NCBI RefSeq assembly: GCF_003431825.1
Contig: NZ_CP020083.1
Span: forward strand, 682,001-746,000
From: Blastomonas fulva
GTDB lineage: Bacteria > Pseudomonadota > Alphaproteobacteria > Sphingomonadales > Sphingomonadaceae
Direction: 5' to 3'
Length of the DNA: 64,000 nucleotides
The notes under the pieces are model-generated. The model did not search any database. It saw only the letters and a program-made list of their open reading frames with translations, and was not told the DNA's origin. Position numbers and translations under genes: made by a program. Below, in pieces: positions 19,060-27,516 of this stretch (positions are counted from its first letter, which is position 1; each line of letters begins with the position of its first letter).

Positions 19060-19084
19060 AAAAAGAGGACGCCTGTCGGCGTCC
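19060..19084 (-). terminator. Terminator between ecfG and nepR
   Basis: On the minus strand GGACGCC (19084-19078) pairs with GGCGTCC (19073-19067) over a 4-base loop, followed by TCTTTTTAC. It is an intrinsic terminator 64 bases past the ecfG stop and upstream of nepR. Confidence 0.75.
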
Positions 19085-19147
19085 TTGGTTGCAACCTCCC
19101 ACCGCCGCCGCGACGATGGGTTCCGGCACTGCGCCGGATCGAGAGGG

Positions 19148-19810
19148 TCAAGCTGCAAGCGCCGTAACGCCCTCGCTCAACCGGTCGAGAGTGCCCAGGA
19201 TGTCGCTCATCGCTTCATCAGCCGAATTGCGCTGGCGACGCGTGCCGATGGGTGAATCGCCATCGAGCATCGCAACCAGGGCGGCGCGCGCACGCGAGAC
19301 CCGGCTCTTCATCGTGCCGACCGCGCAATCGCAGATTTCTGCCGCTTCCTCATAGGAGAAGCCGCCGGCGCCGACGAGAATGATCGCCTCGCGCTGGTCG
19401 GCACCCAGCTGCATCAGCGCCATGCGAACGTCTTCGAGGTGGAGTGGCGCCTGCTGATCCGAGTTGGACGTCAGGGTGCGCTCGGCAACACCTTCATCAT
19501 AAGGCGCGGTGAACTTGTTGCGGCGCATCTGCGAGATATAGCAGTTACGCAGGATCACGAAGGTCCAAGCACGCATCGAGGTATCGGGACGAAACCTCGC
19601 ACGCGCTGCCCATGCCTTCAGCATCGTGTCCTGAACCAGATCGTCGGCCAGATCCATCTTGCCGCACAGGCTGTAACCGAAAGCGCGAAGATGCGGAATG
19701 GTGGCAGCAAGGCGCTGCTTGAAGGTTGCATCGTCCAACGGCACGATGGCCTCCGGAGCAACCTGCTCGGCGGTTTCGTCAGTCGTGCTGTGGTCCGGTT
19801 TGATTGTCAT
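19148..19810 (-). CDS. ecfG: EcfG-type general stress sigma factor
   Basis: ECF sigma factor of 220 residues. Region 2 (about residues 40-105) has LCGKMDLADDLVQDTMLKAW and SMRAWTFVILRNCYISQMRR; region 4 (about 125-180) has LGADQREAIILVGAGGFSYE and the recognition helix DCAVGTMKSRVSRARAAL. This is the ECF15/EcfG class that drives the general stress response of alphaproteobacteria under NepR/PhyR control. The ATG at 19810 begins with MTIKPDHSTTDET; an open frame continues upstream without similarity. A GGAAC-N17-GTT motif about 100 bases upstream suggests autoregulation. Confidence 0.9.
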   Translation of the reverse strand: MTIKPDHSTTDETAEQVAPEAIVPLDDATFKQRLAATIPHLRAFGYSLCGKMDLADDLVQDTMLKAWAARARFRPDTSMRAWTFVILRNCYISQMRRNKFTAPYDEGVAERTLTSNSDQQAPLHLEDVRMALMQLGADQREAIILVGAGGFSYEEAAEICDCAVGTMKSRVSRARAALVAMLDGDSPIGTRRQRNSADEAMSDILGTLDRLSEGVTALAA

Positions 19811-19920
19811 CGCTTGCGCCTCTCGATAGCTGCCCCCAAAGCAGCGTGATTGGTCCGTGGAAAAAGGGTGTCGGGCAGCGCATTGTCTCAGCGCGCCTGT
19901 CCGCATCCCACTCTTCCAAC

Positions 19921-19945
19921 AACCCGCCGCCTGCGGGATGGTTCC
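19921..19945 (-). promoter_or_regulatory. Candidate EcfG promoter before ecfG
   Basis: On the minus strand GGAAC (19945-19941) is followed after 17 bases by GTT (19923-19921), the EcfG-type pattern. It would give a leader of about 100 bases before the ecfG ATG. Confidence 0.5.
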
Positions 19946-20045
19946 GTTTTATTTGTACGCAACCTTCTGGCCGCCACAGCGTAGATGGCCGGGTCATGCC
20001 GCCCGCAAACGGCATCAGGTTATTGAAAACGAAGGATTACCGACC

Positions 20046-20183
20046 ATGAATCGCACCCGCTCCTATCGCATGATCGTCGCCGCCGGACTCGTCGTGACGC
20101 TGCTGTCTGCCTGCAACACCGTCAAGGGTGCCGGCCGTGACGTCGAATCCGTCGGCAAGGCTGCCGAGCGCGCCATCGACTGA
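20046..20183 (+). CDS. Entericidin-family small lipoprotein
   Basis: Lipoprotein of 45 residues. The signal peptide ends in the lipobox LLSAC, and the mature part CNTVKGAGRDVESVGKAAE matches the entericidin A/B family (CNTxxGxGxDxxxxGxxxE). These small envelope lipoproteins are often stress-induced; the gene lies directly beside ecfG, divergent from it. An AACGAAGGA ribosome site precedes the ATG at 20046. A terminator follows. Confidence 0.88.
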   Translation: MNRTRSYRMIVAAGLVVTLLSACNTVKGAGRDVESVGKAAERAID

Positions 20184-20211
20184 TTGCGCATCGCAGGCTT
20201 TCGATACGAAA

Positions 20212-20240
20212 AAGGCCCGGATCGCTCCGGGCCTTTTTTG
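20212..20240. terminator. Bidirectional terminator
   Basis: AAGGCCCGG (20212-20220) pairs with CCGGGCCTT (20227-20235) and is flanked by A residues on one side and T residues on the other. It separates the converging entericidin and DUF1328 genes. Confidence 0.88.
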
Positions 20241-20262
20241 TGTCTGCCTTGCGTCTGCGGCG

Positions 20263-20430
20263 TTACGCTCGACCGCGCACCAGATGCATGACCAGGCTGA
20301 TCACCAGGAACAGCAGGAACAGGAAGAACAGGATCTTGGCAATCCCGGCAGACGCGCCGGCAATTCCGCCAAAACCCAGAACGCCCGCGACAATCGCGAC
20401 GATCAGGAAGATAAGGGCATATTGCAACAT
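20263..20430 (-). CDS. DUF1328 (YtjA-type) small membrane protein
   Basis: Protein of 55 residues made of two hydrophobic helices: [20 protein letters not shown] and, after [31 protein letters not shown]. The glycine-rich hinge and length match DUF1328/YtjA. Function unknown; in sphingomonads it is often near stress genes, as here. The ATG at 20430 is preceded by GGAGATGAACA. Confidence 0.88.
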   Translation of the reverse strand: MLQYALIFLIVAIVAGVLGFGGIAGASAGIAKILFFLFLLFLVISLVMHLVRGRA

Positions 20431-20522
20431 TGTTCATCTCCGGTTGGGATGAACGGGTTACGCGGCCGGCCGCGCCGGGGTTCCCCTTGCGCGCGGCTTT
20501 TTACGGGCACGCCGGAAAAGGA

Positions 20523-21362
20523 TCAGCCGCGCATCGCGCTGGTGATCGGCTCGCTGGTCACCGGATAGCCCAGATCCTCGTCGATGCACAGATGCGGCTG
20601 GCCGTCGCGATCCTCTATATAGGGCATGATCATCTGCGATGGGTAACGGGCGATATGGTCCAGCGCCTCGCCTATGCTGCCGAACTGCGCCAGCCGTTCC
20701 AGATTGCGCCGCGTCGGGAAGATGAGTTTGACCTTGCCCTCTTGCGCCATTGCCAGCGCCTCGGCTGCAGTTGCCCAGAACAGGTGCCGGTTCTCGGTCT
20801 CGTCTACTTCGATGATGTGATCATGCCCATCGCACTGCGCGATGAAGAATCGCGTGTCGAAAACGCGGTGCCTGTTGAACGGCGGCCGCCAGCGGGTGAA
20901 CGGGGTAAGCGCGGACAGATCGAACTGCCATCCGGCGGTGCGCACCACGTCCGAGAACACGGCGCCGCCGTGCATCGCCGCGCGCGCGCTGGCCAGCGCA
21001 TCGCGCTCGGGCGGATCTACGAAGCCCAGGCCCAGCCCGGTTTCCTCGATCGTCTCGCGAATGGCCGCGATCCGTGCGGCGGCATCGTCGGGCTCGAGCG
21101 CATGGTACATAGTGGCGGCGAGCGCGTGGTCGTCGGGATCAACCCGGCCGCCGGGAAACACCACGGCGCCTCCTGCGAACACCATCTGCGCCGAGCGTTC
21201 GACCATCAGCAGTTCAGGCGCCCCGCCCCCGGGCAATTGCCGGAACACGATGATGGTTGCTGCAGGCGTCGCCTCGGGCAGGGGTTCGCCGGTGCGCGGA
21301 TCGATGGTCGGGGTTTCGCGTTCGGACGCCGGAGATATCTGGTCAGCCATGGCCCCTGTCAT
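20523..21362 (-). CDS. Nudix hydrolase family protein
   Basis: Protein of 279 residues. The Nudix helix is recognisable as FPGGRVDPDDHA followed after a spacer by AAIRETIEETGLGLGF at about residues 72-110; the insertion between the Gly part and the REx2E part is typical of the larger NUDT19-like branch acting on CoA or related nucleotides. The C-terminal half (FDTRFFIAQ, FPTRRNLERLAQFGSI) is also characteristic of that branch. The exact substrate is not determined. Met5 (21350) is an alternative start. Followed by the XRE/ubiA group on the same strand. Confidence 0.82.
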   Translation of the reverse strand: MTGAMADQISPASERETPTIDPRTGEPLPEATPAATIIVFRQLPGGGAPELLMVERSAQMVFAGGAVVFPGGRVDPDDHALAATMYHALEPDDAAARIAAIRETIEETGLGLGFVDPPERDALASARAAMHGGAVFSDVVRTAGWQFDLSALTPFTRWRPPFNRHRVFDTRFFIAQCDGHDHIIEVDETENRHLFWATAAEALAMAQEGKVKLIFPTRRNLERLAQFGSIGEALDHIARYPSQMIMPYIEDRDGQPHLCIDEDLGYPVTSEPITSAMRG

Positions 21363-21421
21363 CGCCGATCAAACCGGTGCTGCCAAGCGCGAAAACGATA
21401 GCCTGGGCAAGCGGCCTGCGC

Positions 21422-21667
21422 TCAGTGGCGCAGCAGGCGTTCGGCAATGCGCTCGGGCTCGATCCGGTAATGCCCCTGCACGGCGGCGCGGGCTACCGAG
21501 TAATAGCGATCGGGCAGCAGCGTCGCATCGTCGATCAGGTCGGCCTCGCGGTCGCATTGATCGACCAGCATGTCGAGCAGTCCGATCAGCCGGTCACGGT
21601 CCGGCGAAGGCTGCGCGGCGCTGCGTGTGAACAGGCCAAGTCCCTTTTGCGCCAGTAATCCGATCAT
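21422..21667 (-). CDS. Hypothetical protein, 81 residues
   Basis: A GAAGGAG ribosome site precedes the ATG. The protein appears helical and soluble (RLIGLLDMLVDQCDREADLI; ARAAVQGHYRIEPERIAERL). No family recognised. The 280 bases upstream (to the XRE gene end at 21948) hold no gene I can support. Confidence 0.6.
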   Translation of the reverse strand: MIGLLAQKGLGLFTRSAAQPSPDRDRLIGLLDMLVDQCDREADLIDDATLLPDRYYSVARAAVQGHYRIEPERIAERLLRH

Positions 21668-21947
21668 TGCTGCAACTCCTTCGCTGGAATATCGTGGTCC
21701 AGACCATGAACGGCAGCGGTCGGCGCAGATTTAGGGTTTTGCTAACCATGATCGCGTTGTCGGGATATTTTACACCCGATTACAACTCGAAGCTTTCGTT
21801 AACCATCTAACCCTATGACAGCGCTTGCAATGATCGGACTGGCACACGGTCTGCATCGGCAAGAGCACAGTCGTCTTCAAAGATAGGCAGGGCGGTCGCT
21901 TCACAGGTCTCGCACCGCCCTGCCCTTCCCCCCTAACACCGCTGATG

Positions 21948-22745
21948 TCAGGCTCCACCCAGCGAGCGCAGCACCTGCATGGTGCGCGCGTCGGCGGGAA
22001 AGAACGTCTCGAGCGCGAGTTCCGACAGCGTGATGTCGCGCGGCGTGCCGAAGATCGTCACCGTGGTCATGAAGGACAGCCTGCCCGCCACCGTATCGAT
22101 CACCAGCGGCAGCGCGATCGGCGCGCGCCCGGCAGGGGCATTGTCGTTTGCCGACCCCGGATAGCCCGCCAGCTCATCGCGCAGCAGGCTGAGCGCTGCA
22201 TCGGCGGTTAGCTCGATATCGCGGTCGAGCCGGTGGAGGATGTAGCTGCGCCATTGCTCGTAATTGACGATCTGCGGCGCCAGACCATCGGGGTGGAGCG
22301 CCAGCCGCAGCACGTTGACCGGCGGCACCAGAAGGTGCGGCGCGATCTGCTCGGTCAGCAGCGCCAGCGCGCCATTGGCCGCCACCATGTTCCAGTGCCG
22401 ATCCACCGCCAGCGCGGGAAACGGCTCGTGCGCCTTGAGCAGATGCTCGACCGCCGCCAGTGCCTCGGCCATTTCGGGCGCGGAAAGGCCTGTCTCCTCG
22501 AACTCGGGCGCCAGCCCTGCTGACAGCAGGATCTGGTTGCGCGCGCGCAGCGGGATATCGAGATAGTCGGCGAGACGGATGATCATGTCGCGGCTGGGCT
22601 GGGCACGCCCGGTTTCGACGAAACTGAGATGCCGGGTGGACATCTCCACCTCCAGCGCCAGTTGCAACTGGCTGAGGCGGCGGCGCTCGCGCCATTGGCG
22701 CAGCTGTTGCCCGGCGGGCTCGGATGTGCGGGTATCCTGTGGCAT
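21948..22745 (-). CDS. XRE-family regulator with MmyB-like ligand-binding domain
   Basis: Transcription regulator of 265 residues. The Xre-type HTH occupies about residues 13-68 (LRQWRERRRLSQLQLALEVE, STRHLSFVETGRAQPSRDM). The remaining part (FPALAVDRHWNMVAANGALA, and the C-terminal FGTPRDITLSELALETFFPA) is the MmyB-like PAS-fold domain found in this group. Ligand and targets unknown. Its stop faces an intergenic gap and its start lies 56 bases past the ubiA stop on the same strand. Confidence 0.9.
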   Translation of the reverse strand: MPQDTRTSEPAGQQLRQWRERRRLSQLQLALEVEMSTRHLSFVETGRAQPSRDMIIRLADYLDIPLRARNQILLSAGLAPEFEETGLSAPEMAEALAAVEHLLKAHEPFPALAVDRHWNMVAANGALALLTEQIAPHLLVPPVNVLRLALHPDGLAPQIVNYEQWRSYILHRLDRDIELTADAALSLLRDELAGYPGSANDNAPAGRAPIALPLVIDTVAGRLSFMTTVTIFGTPRDITLSELALETFFPADARTMQVLRSLGGA

Positions 22746-22801
22746 GGCCGCGATCCTAGCGGGGAGAGATAGGCTAAACCATTACCTTGCAGGTCATGAT
22801 G

Positions 22802-23710
22802 CTACCCCGCCAGCCCCACCGTCGCAAAGGCCAGAAAGGCCAGCAGCCCGGCATCGCGGTTGCTGCGGAACTTGGTCAGCGGGTCCTGCGGATCGGCGGG
22901 CTTGAGCGCGACGACCTGCCAGCAAAGGTGCAGCGCGACGGGCGCCAGCGCGGCGAGCGCCAGCACATCGGGGCGGACCTGCCAGATCGCCGCTGCCCAG
23001 AGGCCCAGGGTCAGCGCATAGAACAGCGCGACGCCAGGCCTGACGGCAGCGCCCATTGCGCGCGCGCTCGAACGGATGCCGACCAGTGCATCGTCCTCGA
23101 CATCCTGCAGCGCGTAGATGGTGTCATAGCCGATGACCCAGGCAACGCAGCCGAAATAGAGCAGGAACGCAGGCAGCGGCAGCGCATCGTCCACCGCCGC
23201 CCAGGCGACGAGCGCGCCCCAGCTGAACACCAGCCCGAGCCAGGCCTGCGGCCACCACGTGATCCGCTTCATGAACGGATAGGCCGCGACCAGCGCAAGC
23301 GAGCCGATTGCGATCAGCGCCGAAAGCAGGTTGAGCTGGACCAGCACCACCAGCCCGATCGCGCACAGCGCCAGCAGCCAGGCCCAGGCGGCCTTGAGGC
23401 TCACCGCGCCGCTCGCCAGCGGGCGCCCGCGGGTACGTGCCACCTGCGCGTCAAGATCGCGGTCGACGATATCGTTGTACACGCAGCCTGCGCCGCGCAT
23501 CGCGATCGCGCCGAGCAGCATCCACAGCACCAGTGGCCAATGCGTGCGCAGCCCGCCCGACAGCGCCAGCGCGTACGGGCAAGGCCAATAGAGCAGCCAC
23601 CAGCCGATCGGCCGGTCGAACCGCGCCAGCAGCGCATAGGGTCGCGCCGCAGCGGGCAGCAGTGCCAGCAGGCCGCGTGTTTCGGTATCGGGGAGCGGGG
23701 CGGTGGTCAT
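22802..23710 (-). CDS. ubiA: 4-hydroxybenzoate polyprenyltransferase
   Basis: Integral membrane prenyltransferase of 302 residues that attaches the polyprenyl tail to 4-hydroxybenzoate in ubiquinone synthesis. The first Asp-rich motif NDIVDRDLD is at residues 79-87, followed by VARTRGRPLASG. The second is YDTIYALQDVEDDALVGIRS at about residue 192. Hydrophobic helices fill the rest, as in UbiA. Monocistronic or cotranscribed with the XRE gene. Confidence 0.95.
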   Translation of the reverse strand: MTTAPLPDTETRGLLALLPAAARPYALLARFDRPIGWWLLYWPCPYALALSGGLRTHWPLVLWMLLGAIAMRGAGCVYNDIVDRDLDAQVARTRGRPLASGAVSLKAAWAWLLALCAIGLVVLVQLNLLSALIAIGSLALVAAYPFMKRITWWPQAWLGLVFSWGALVAWAAVDDALPLPAFLLYFGCVAWVIGYDTIYALQDVEDDALVGIRSSARAMGAAVRPGVALFYALTLGLWAAAIWQVRPDVLALAALAPVALHLCWQVVALKPADPQDPLTKFRSNRDAGLLAFLAFATVGLAG

Positions 23711-23784
23711 GGCATAGCCCTAGTGCGGTTTGCAGCGCCAGGGAACCCGCTGTCCCGCCAAGTTGCACTCGTGCCCTCCTGATT

Positions 23785-23870
23785 CGTCACCCCCGCGCAC
23801 GCGGGGGTCCGGCTACTGCGTCGACGTCGGCCAAGAAAGCGGTATTCCCGCGTTCGCGGGAATGACGAAA
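23785..23870. repeat. Palindromic intergenic repeat pair
   Basis: Two GC-rich palindromes, CCCCCGC-GCAC-GCGGGGG near 23790-23807 and ATTCCCGCG-TT-CGCGGGAAT at 23844-23863, are set about 36 bases apart. The pairing of a 'CCCCCGC' hairpin with a 'TTCCCGCG' hairpin is characteristic of mobile palindromic elements scattered in alphaproteobacterial genomes. It fills the gap between kynA and ubiA. Confidence 0.7.
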
Positions 23871-23891
23871 GAGGAATTCGCAAAGCTAAGG

Positions 23892-24692
23892 CTATAGCCG
23901 CGTGCGCAGCGACCACAGTTCCGGAAACGCCTTCTTGCCCAGCGTATTGTGCAGATAGGCCGCGCCCGCGGTGCCGCCAGTGCCGCGCTTCATGCCGATG
24001 ATCCGCTCGACCGTCAGCACGTGCTTGTGCCGCCAGGCGGCCATGGCATCGTCGAGATCGACCAGCTTCTCGGCAAGCTGGTACAGGTCCCAGTGGCGCT
24101 CGGGATCGGCATAGACCTGGACGAAGGCGTCCTCGACTGCGGTATGTGGCGCATAGGCCTGGCTGAAATCGCGCTCCAGCACCTCTGCCGGGATGGCAAA
24201 GCCGGCGCGCGCGGCGGCCGCGATCGCGTTGTCCCATAGGCTGGGGCTGGCCAGCGCCTCGGCCATCGCCGCCTGCGCCTCGGGCCGGTCGTCCTGAAAC
24301 TTGAGGAACGCCTTGTCCTTGAGGCCGAGCAGATATTCGACCGTCCGGAACTGGTCCGACTGGAAGCCCGAGCTGGGGCCCAGCACGTTGCGGAAGCGGG
24401 TATAGTCGCTTGGCGTCATCGTCGAGAGGATATCCCAGCTCAACGTCATCACCGCCTGGATGCGGCTGACCCGGGCCAGCCCCTTGTACGCGGGGATCAG
24501 CGCGTCCGAAGCCACCTGGGCATTCGCCATCCGCAGCTCGCGGATGATCTGCTTGAGCCACAGTTCCTTGGTCTGGTGGATGATGATGAACAGCATCTCG
24601 TCGTCCTCGGACGACTGGGGCTGCTGGCAATCGAGCAGCGAATCGAGCGCGAGATAGCGCGCATAGGTCATGGGGGAGGATGTGTCGGTCAT
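23892..24692 (-). CDS. kynA: Tryptophan 2,3-dioxygenase
   Basis: Heme dioxygenase of 266 residues that opens the indole ring of L-tryptophan to N-formylkynurenine. Conserved elements: the N-terminal MTYARYLALDSLLDCQQP, DEMLFIIIHQTKELWLKQ with the substrate-pocket His, LGPSSGFQSDQFRTVEYLLG, and WRHKHVLTVERIIGMKRGTG containing the heme-ligand His and the GTGGT loop. The ATG at 24692 starts at the family N-terminus (MTDTSSPMTYARYL). No other kynurenine-pathway gene is adjacent. Confidence 0.95.
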   Translation of the reverse strand: MTDTSSPMTYARYLALDSLLDCQQPQSSEDDEMLFIIIHQTKELWLKQIIRELRMANAQVASDALIPAYKGLARVSRIQAVMTLSWDILSTMTPSDYTRFRNVLGPSSGFQSDQFRTVEYLLGLKDKAFLKFQDDRPEAQAAMAEALASPSLWDNAIAAAARAGFAIPAEVLERDFSQAYAPHTAVEDAFVQVYADPERHWDLYQLAEKLVDLDDAMAAWRHKHVLTVERIIGMKRGTGGTAGAAYLHNTLGKKAFPELWSLRTRL

Positions 24693-24732
24693 GCCCGGCT
24701 TGATAGCGGCAGGCCGACCGAGGCGAAACCTG

Positions 24733-24957
24733 CTATTGCGCGGGCGCGTCCTGCGCTGCGCCTTGCTGCGCGGAGGCAGCAGCGGGATCGGCATTGCGCT
24801 CGTCGAGCATTTCGGCGGCTTCGTCCAGCGCGCGGGCCTCGCCCACCGTGACACCGCCGGGGCCCGGATCATTGTCCGCTGCCCCACAAGACATGGCCGC
24901 CAGCGCGCTAACGCTGACGGCCAGTATCTTCAGCATGCTTCCGAAGAAGCGATGCAT
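24733..24957 (-). CDS. Small hypothetical lipoprotein
   Basis: Protein of 74 residues with a lipoprotein signal peptide (MLKILAVSVSALAAMSC; lipobox AMSC). The mature part is short, acidic and Ala-rich (ARALDEAAEMLDERNADPAA). No family recognised. It follows the Ala/Glu-rich lipoprotein gene after 3 bases on the same strand, so both are probably one transcript. Confidence 0.7.
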   Translation of the reverse strand: MHRFFGSMLKILAVSVSALAAMSCGAADNDPGPGGVTVGEARALDEAAEMLDERNADPAAASAQQGAAQDAPAQ

Positions 24958-24960
24958 GGC

Positions 24961-25278
24961 TTATTCAGCAGCCTTCTTGGCAGCTTCACCAGCGGCCGCA
25001 GCAGCGTCCTTGGCTTCGCCAGCAGCAGCAGCAGCTTCGTCAGCGCCAGCTTCAGCAGCGTTCACAGCGCCTTCAGCAGCAGCTTCGGTGGCTTCACCAG
25101 CAGCTTCGGTTGCTTCAGCAGCGGCGTCGCCAGCAGCTTCAGCAGCTTCCATGCCGGCATCAGCAGCTTCTTCAGCGGTTGCTTCTGCGGTGGCAGCTTC
25201 TTCGGTGTTTTCTGCGCCGCAAGCAGCCAGGGCCAGCGAGAGAGCGGCAACCGATGCGATCGAAAAAATGGTCTTCAT
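24961..25278 (-). CDS. Ala/Glu-rich lipoprotein
   Basis: Protein of 105 residues. The signal peptide MKTIFSIASVAALSLALAAC ends in a lipobox (LAAC). The mature part is low-complexity Ala, Glu, Gly and Lys with an imperfect EAAxEAAxxA periodicity, so it is probably one long helix standing off the membrane. It may act as an envelope spacer or an intrinsically helical stress protein; function unknown. The ATG at 25278 is chosen for the signal peptide. Confidence 0.75.
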   Translation of the reverse strand: MKTIFSIASVAALSLALAACGAENTEEAATAEATAEEAADAGMEAAEAAGDAAAEATEAAGEATEAAAEGAVNAAEAGADEAAAAAGEAKDAAAAAGEAAKKAAE

Positions 25279-25523
25279 CTTGAACTTCCGTCCTGTTCTA
25301 ATTGGCTGATCACCAGCCCAAAAGGAGTTAAACACGTCACAATTGTGCCGACAAGCTTCAGACAAGCCCCCACTGTCGGACCGGCGCATCTAGCGACAGT
25401 TTTTCGCCTTTGCAATCACTTTGGTTGGGAAAGTCGCCAAACAGAGACACAAGCTTACAAATCGCATGGGCCACGCGGCTTTTCCGGCAGCTTCCCGCGC
25501 CGGGCAATATGCCGCATTGACCA

Positions 25524-25545
25524 CATATAAAGAATTCTTTATATG
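25524..25545. promoter_or_regulatory. Perfect 22-bp palindromic operator before the methionine operon
   Basis: The half CATATAAAGAA is followed directly by its exact complement TTCTTTATATG, centred on GAATTC. It ends 7 bases before the ATG of the ArsR-methyltransferase gene, where a bound regulator would block transcription or initiation. ArsR-family operators are AT-rich palindromes of this kind, so it is most likely the autoregulatory site. Confidence 0.85.
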
Positions 25546-25552
25546 CCCTTTC

Positions 25553-26560
25553 ATGGATATGACGCTGCTCTTCAAGGCCTTGGCCGACGACAGCCGTTTG
25601 CGCATCATGCTGCTGCTGCAGCTGATGGAGCTTTCGGTTGGGGAGCTTGCGGCAGTGCTGGACCAGAGCCAGCCGCGCGTCTCGCGCCATGTGCGCATTC
25701 TGGCAGAGGCTGGGCTTGCCGAGCGGCACAAGGAAGGCAGCTGGGTGTTCCTGCGCCCCGCGCTGCCGCGGCTGAACCACAAGGCTGCCAGCCTGCTCGA
25801 TGCCTTCCTGCGCCACGACGATGCCGTCGGTCCGGTGCTGAGCGCGCAACACGCCGCCGACCGGGCGCAGCTGGATGCGATTCGCGCCATCCGCGAGCAG
25901 CGTGCGGCCGATTTCTTCGCGCAGCATGCCGGGCAATGGGATGCCATCCGGTCGCTGCACCTGCCCGAGGCCGACGTCGAAGCCGCGCTGGCGGATATGA
26001 TTCGCGACCAGCCGTTGGGGCGTCTGCTCGATATCGGCACCGGCACCGGGCGGATGATCGAGCTGTTCGCCGACAGCGCCGAACACAGCACCGCGCTCGA
26101 TCGCAGCCCTGAAATGCTGCGGCTGGCGCGCGCCAAGCTGCAACATCACGCCACCGAACAGGTCGATCTGGTGCAGGCGGATTTCTACGCGCTGCCGCTG
26201 ATCGACCAGGGCTTCGACACGATCCTGCTGCACCAGGTGCTGCATTATGCGCAGAACCCGCAAGGGGTGATCGACGAGGCAGGCCGGGTGGCAGCACCCG
26301 GCGCGCGCATCGCCATCGTCGATTTTGCCCCGCATGCGCTGGAGGAGTTGCGCGAACGCGACGCGCATGCGCGGCTCGGCTTCGGCGACGACCAGATCGC
26401 CACGATGCTTGCCGGTGCCGGGATCGACCTTATCGAGACGCGCAGCCTTTCGGGCGGCGCGCTCACCGTGAAAATCTGGCTGGGGGTGCGGCATGGCAAG
26501 GCGCCGCCCGCCTCCCTCCACCCGCAAAGACAACAAACGCCCAGAAAGGCTGCTGCATGA
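25553..26560 (+). CDS. ArsR-family regulator fused to a SAM-dependent methyltransferase domain (SahR-like)
   Basis: Protein of 335 residues. The winged-helix ArsR domain (about residues 1-90: LLFKALADDSRLRIMLLLQL, SVGELAAVLDQSQPRVSRHV) is followed by a class I methyltransferase fold with motif I LLDIGTGTGRMIELFADSA at about residue 155 and DTILLHQVLHYAQNP further on. Fused proteins of this type ahead of metF/metH correspond to the SahR regulators described as S-adenosylhomocysteine sensors of the methionine cycle; the SAH ligand is inference. The ATG at 25553 sits just after the perfect operator. The stop overlaps the metF ATG (ATGA). Confidence 0.85.
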   Translation: MDMTLLFKALADDSRLRIMLLLQLMELSVGELAAVLDQSQPRVSRHVRILAEAGLAERHKEGSWVFLRPALPRLNHKAASLLDAFLRHDDAVGPVLSAQHAADRAQLDAIRAIREQRAADFFAQHAGQWDAIRSLHLPEADVEAALADMIRDQPLGRLLDIGTGTGRMIELFADSAEHSTALDRSPEMLRLARAKLQHHATEQVDLVQADFYALPLIDQGFDTILLHQVLHYAQNPQGVIDEAGRVAAPGARIAIVDFAPHALEELRERDAHARLGFGDDQIATMLAGAGIDLIETRSLSGGALTVKIWLGVRHGKAPPASLHPQRQQTPRKAAA

Positions 26561-27516
26561 CCCTGTCGCTCAAACAACTGGCTGAAGCGCGCGAGGCGCT
26601 TGGTACCCCGCTGTTCGCAGGGCTGGCCGGCGATGTCGAGGTGAGCTTCGAGTTCTTCCCGCCCAAGACCGAGAAGATGGAAGAGACCTTGTGGGACACC
26701 CTGACCACGCTGGCGCCGCTCAAGCCCAAGTTCGTCTCGGTGACCTATGGCGCGGGCGGGTCGACCCGCGAGCGCACCCACGCCACCGTTGCACGGATTG
26801 CGGCCGAAACCGCGATTCCCGCCGCAGCGCATCTGACCTGCGTCGATGCGACTCGCGACGAGATCGACGAGATCGCGCAGAACTACTGGAACGCGGGCGT
26901 GCGCCACATCGTCGCGCTGCGCGGTGATCCGCCGCGTGCGGGCGAGAAGTTCAGCCCCCATCCGGGCGGCTATGCCAATGCCGCAGAGCTGGTCACCGGC
27001 CTCAAGAAAGTCGCGCCGTTCGAGATTTCGGTCGCGGCTTACCCTGAAACCCATCCCGATGCCGATTGTGCCGACAGCGACATCGACAATCTCAAGCGCA
27101 AGATCGATGCGGGCGCGGACCAGGCGATCAGCCAGTTCTTCTTCTCGCCCGAAGCGTTCTTCCGCTTTCGCGATGCCTATACCAAGGCCGGCATCACCAA
27201 GCCGATCCTGCCGGGCATCCTGCCGGTCAGCAATGTCGCCACCACCCGCAAGATCGCGGGAATGTGCGGCACCGCAATCCCGCAATGGATGAACGACCTG
27301 TTCGAAGGGCTGGACGATCACCCCACCACCCGCCAGCTGGTTGCTGCCACGGTGGCCGCCGAACTGTGCCGCCGGCTCTATTCGGGCGGTGTGCGCCACT
27401 TCCATTTCTACACCCTCAACCGGGCCGAGCTCAGCTTTGCGATCTGCCACCTGCTTGGCCTGCGCGCCAACCGGCACGCACAGGCGGCTCCGGTTCTCCA
27501 GGAGAATGCCGCGTGA
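26557..27516 (+). CDS. metF: Methylenetetrahydrofolate reductase
   Basis: Flavoprotein of 319 residues that reduces 5,10-methylene-THF to 5-methyl-THF, the methyl donor for MetH. Family elements are clear: EVSFEFFPPKTEKMEETLWD, KFVSVTYGAGGSTRERTHAT, HIVALRGDPPRAGEKF, and DAGADQAISQFFFSPEAFFR. Translationally coupled at both ends: ATGA overlap with the regulator gene and GTGA overlap with metH part 1. Confidence 0.96.
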   Translation: MTLSLKQLAEAREALGTPLFAGLAGDVEVSFEFFPPKTEKMEETLWDTLTTLAPLKPKFVSVTYGAGGSTRERTHATVARIAAETAIPAAAHLTCVDATRDEIDEIAQNYWNAGVRHIVALRGDPPRAGEKFSPHPGGYANAAELVTGLKKVAPFEISVAAYPETHPDADCADSDIDNLKRKIDAGADQAISQFFFSPEAFFRFRDAYTKAGITKPILPGILPVSNVATTRKIAGMCGTAIPQWMNDLFEGLDDHPTTRQLVAATVAAELCRRLYSGGVRHFHFYTLNRAELSFAICHLLGLRANRHAQAAPVLQENAA

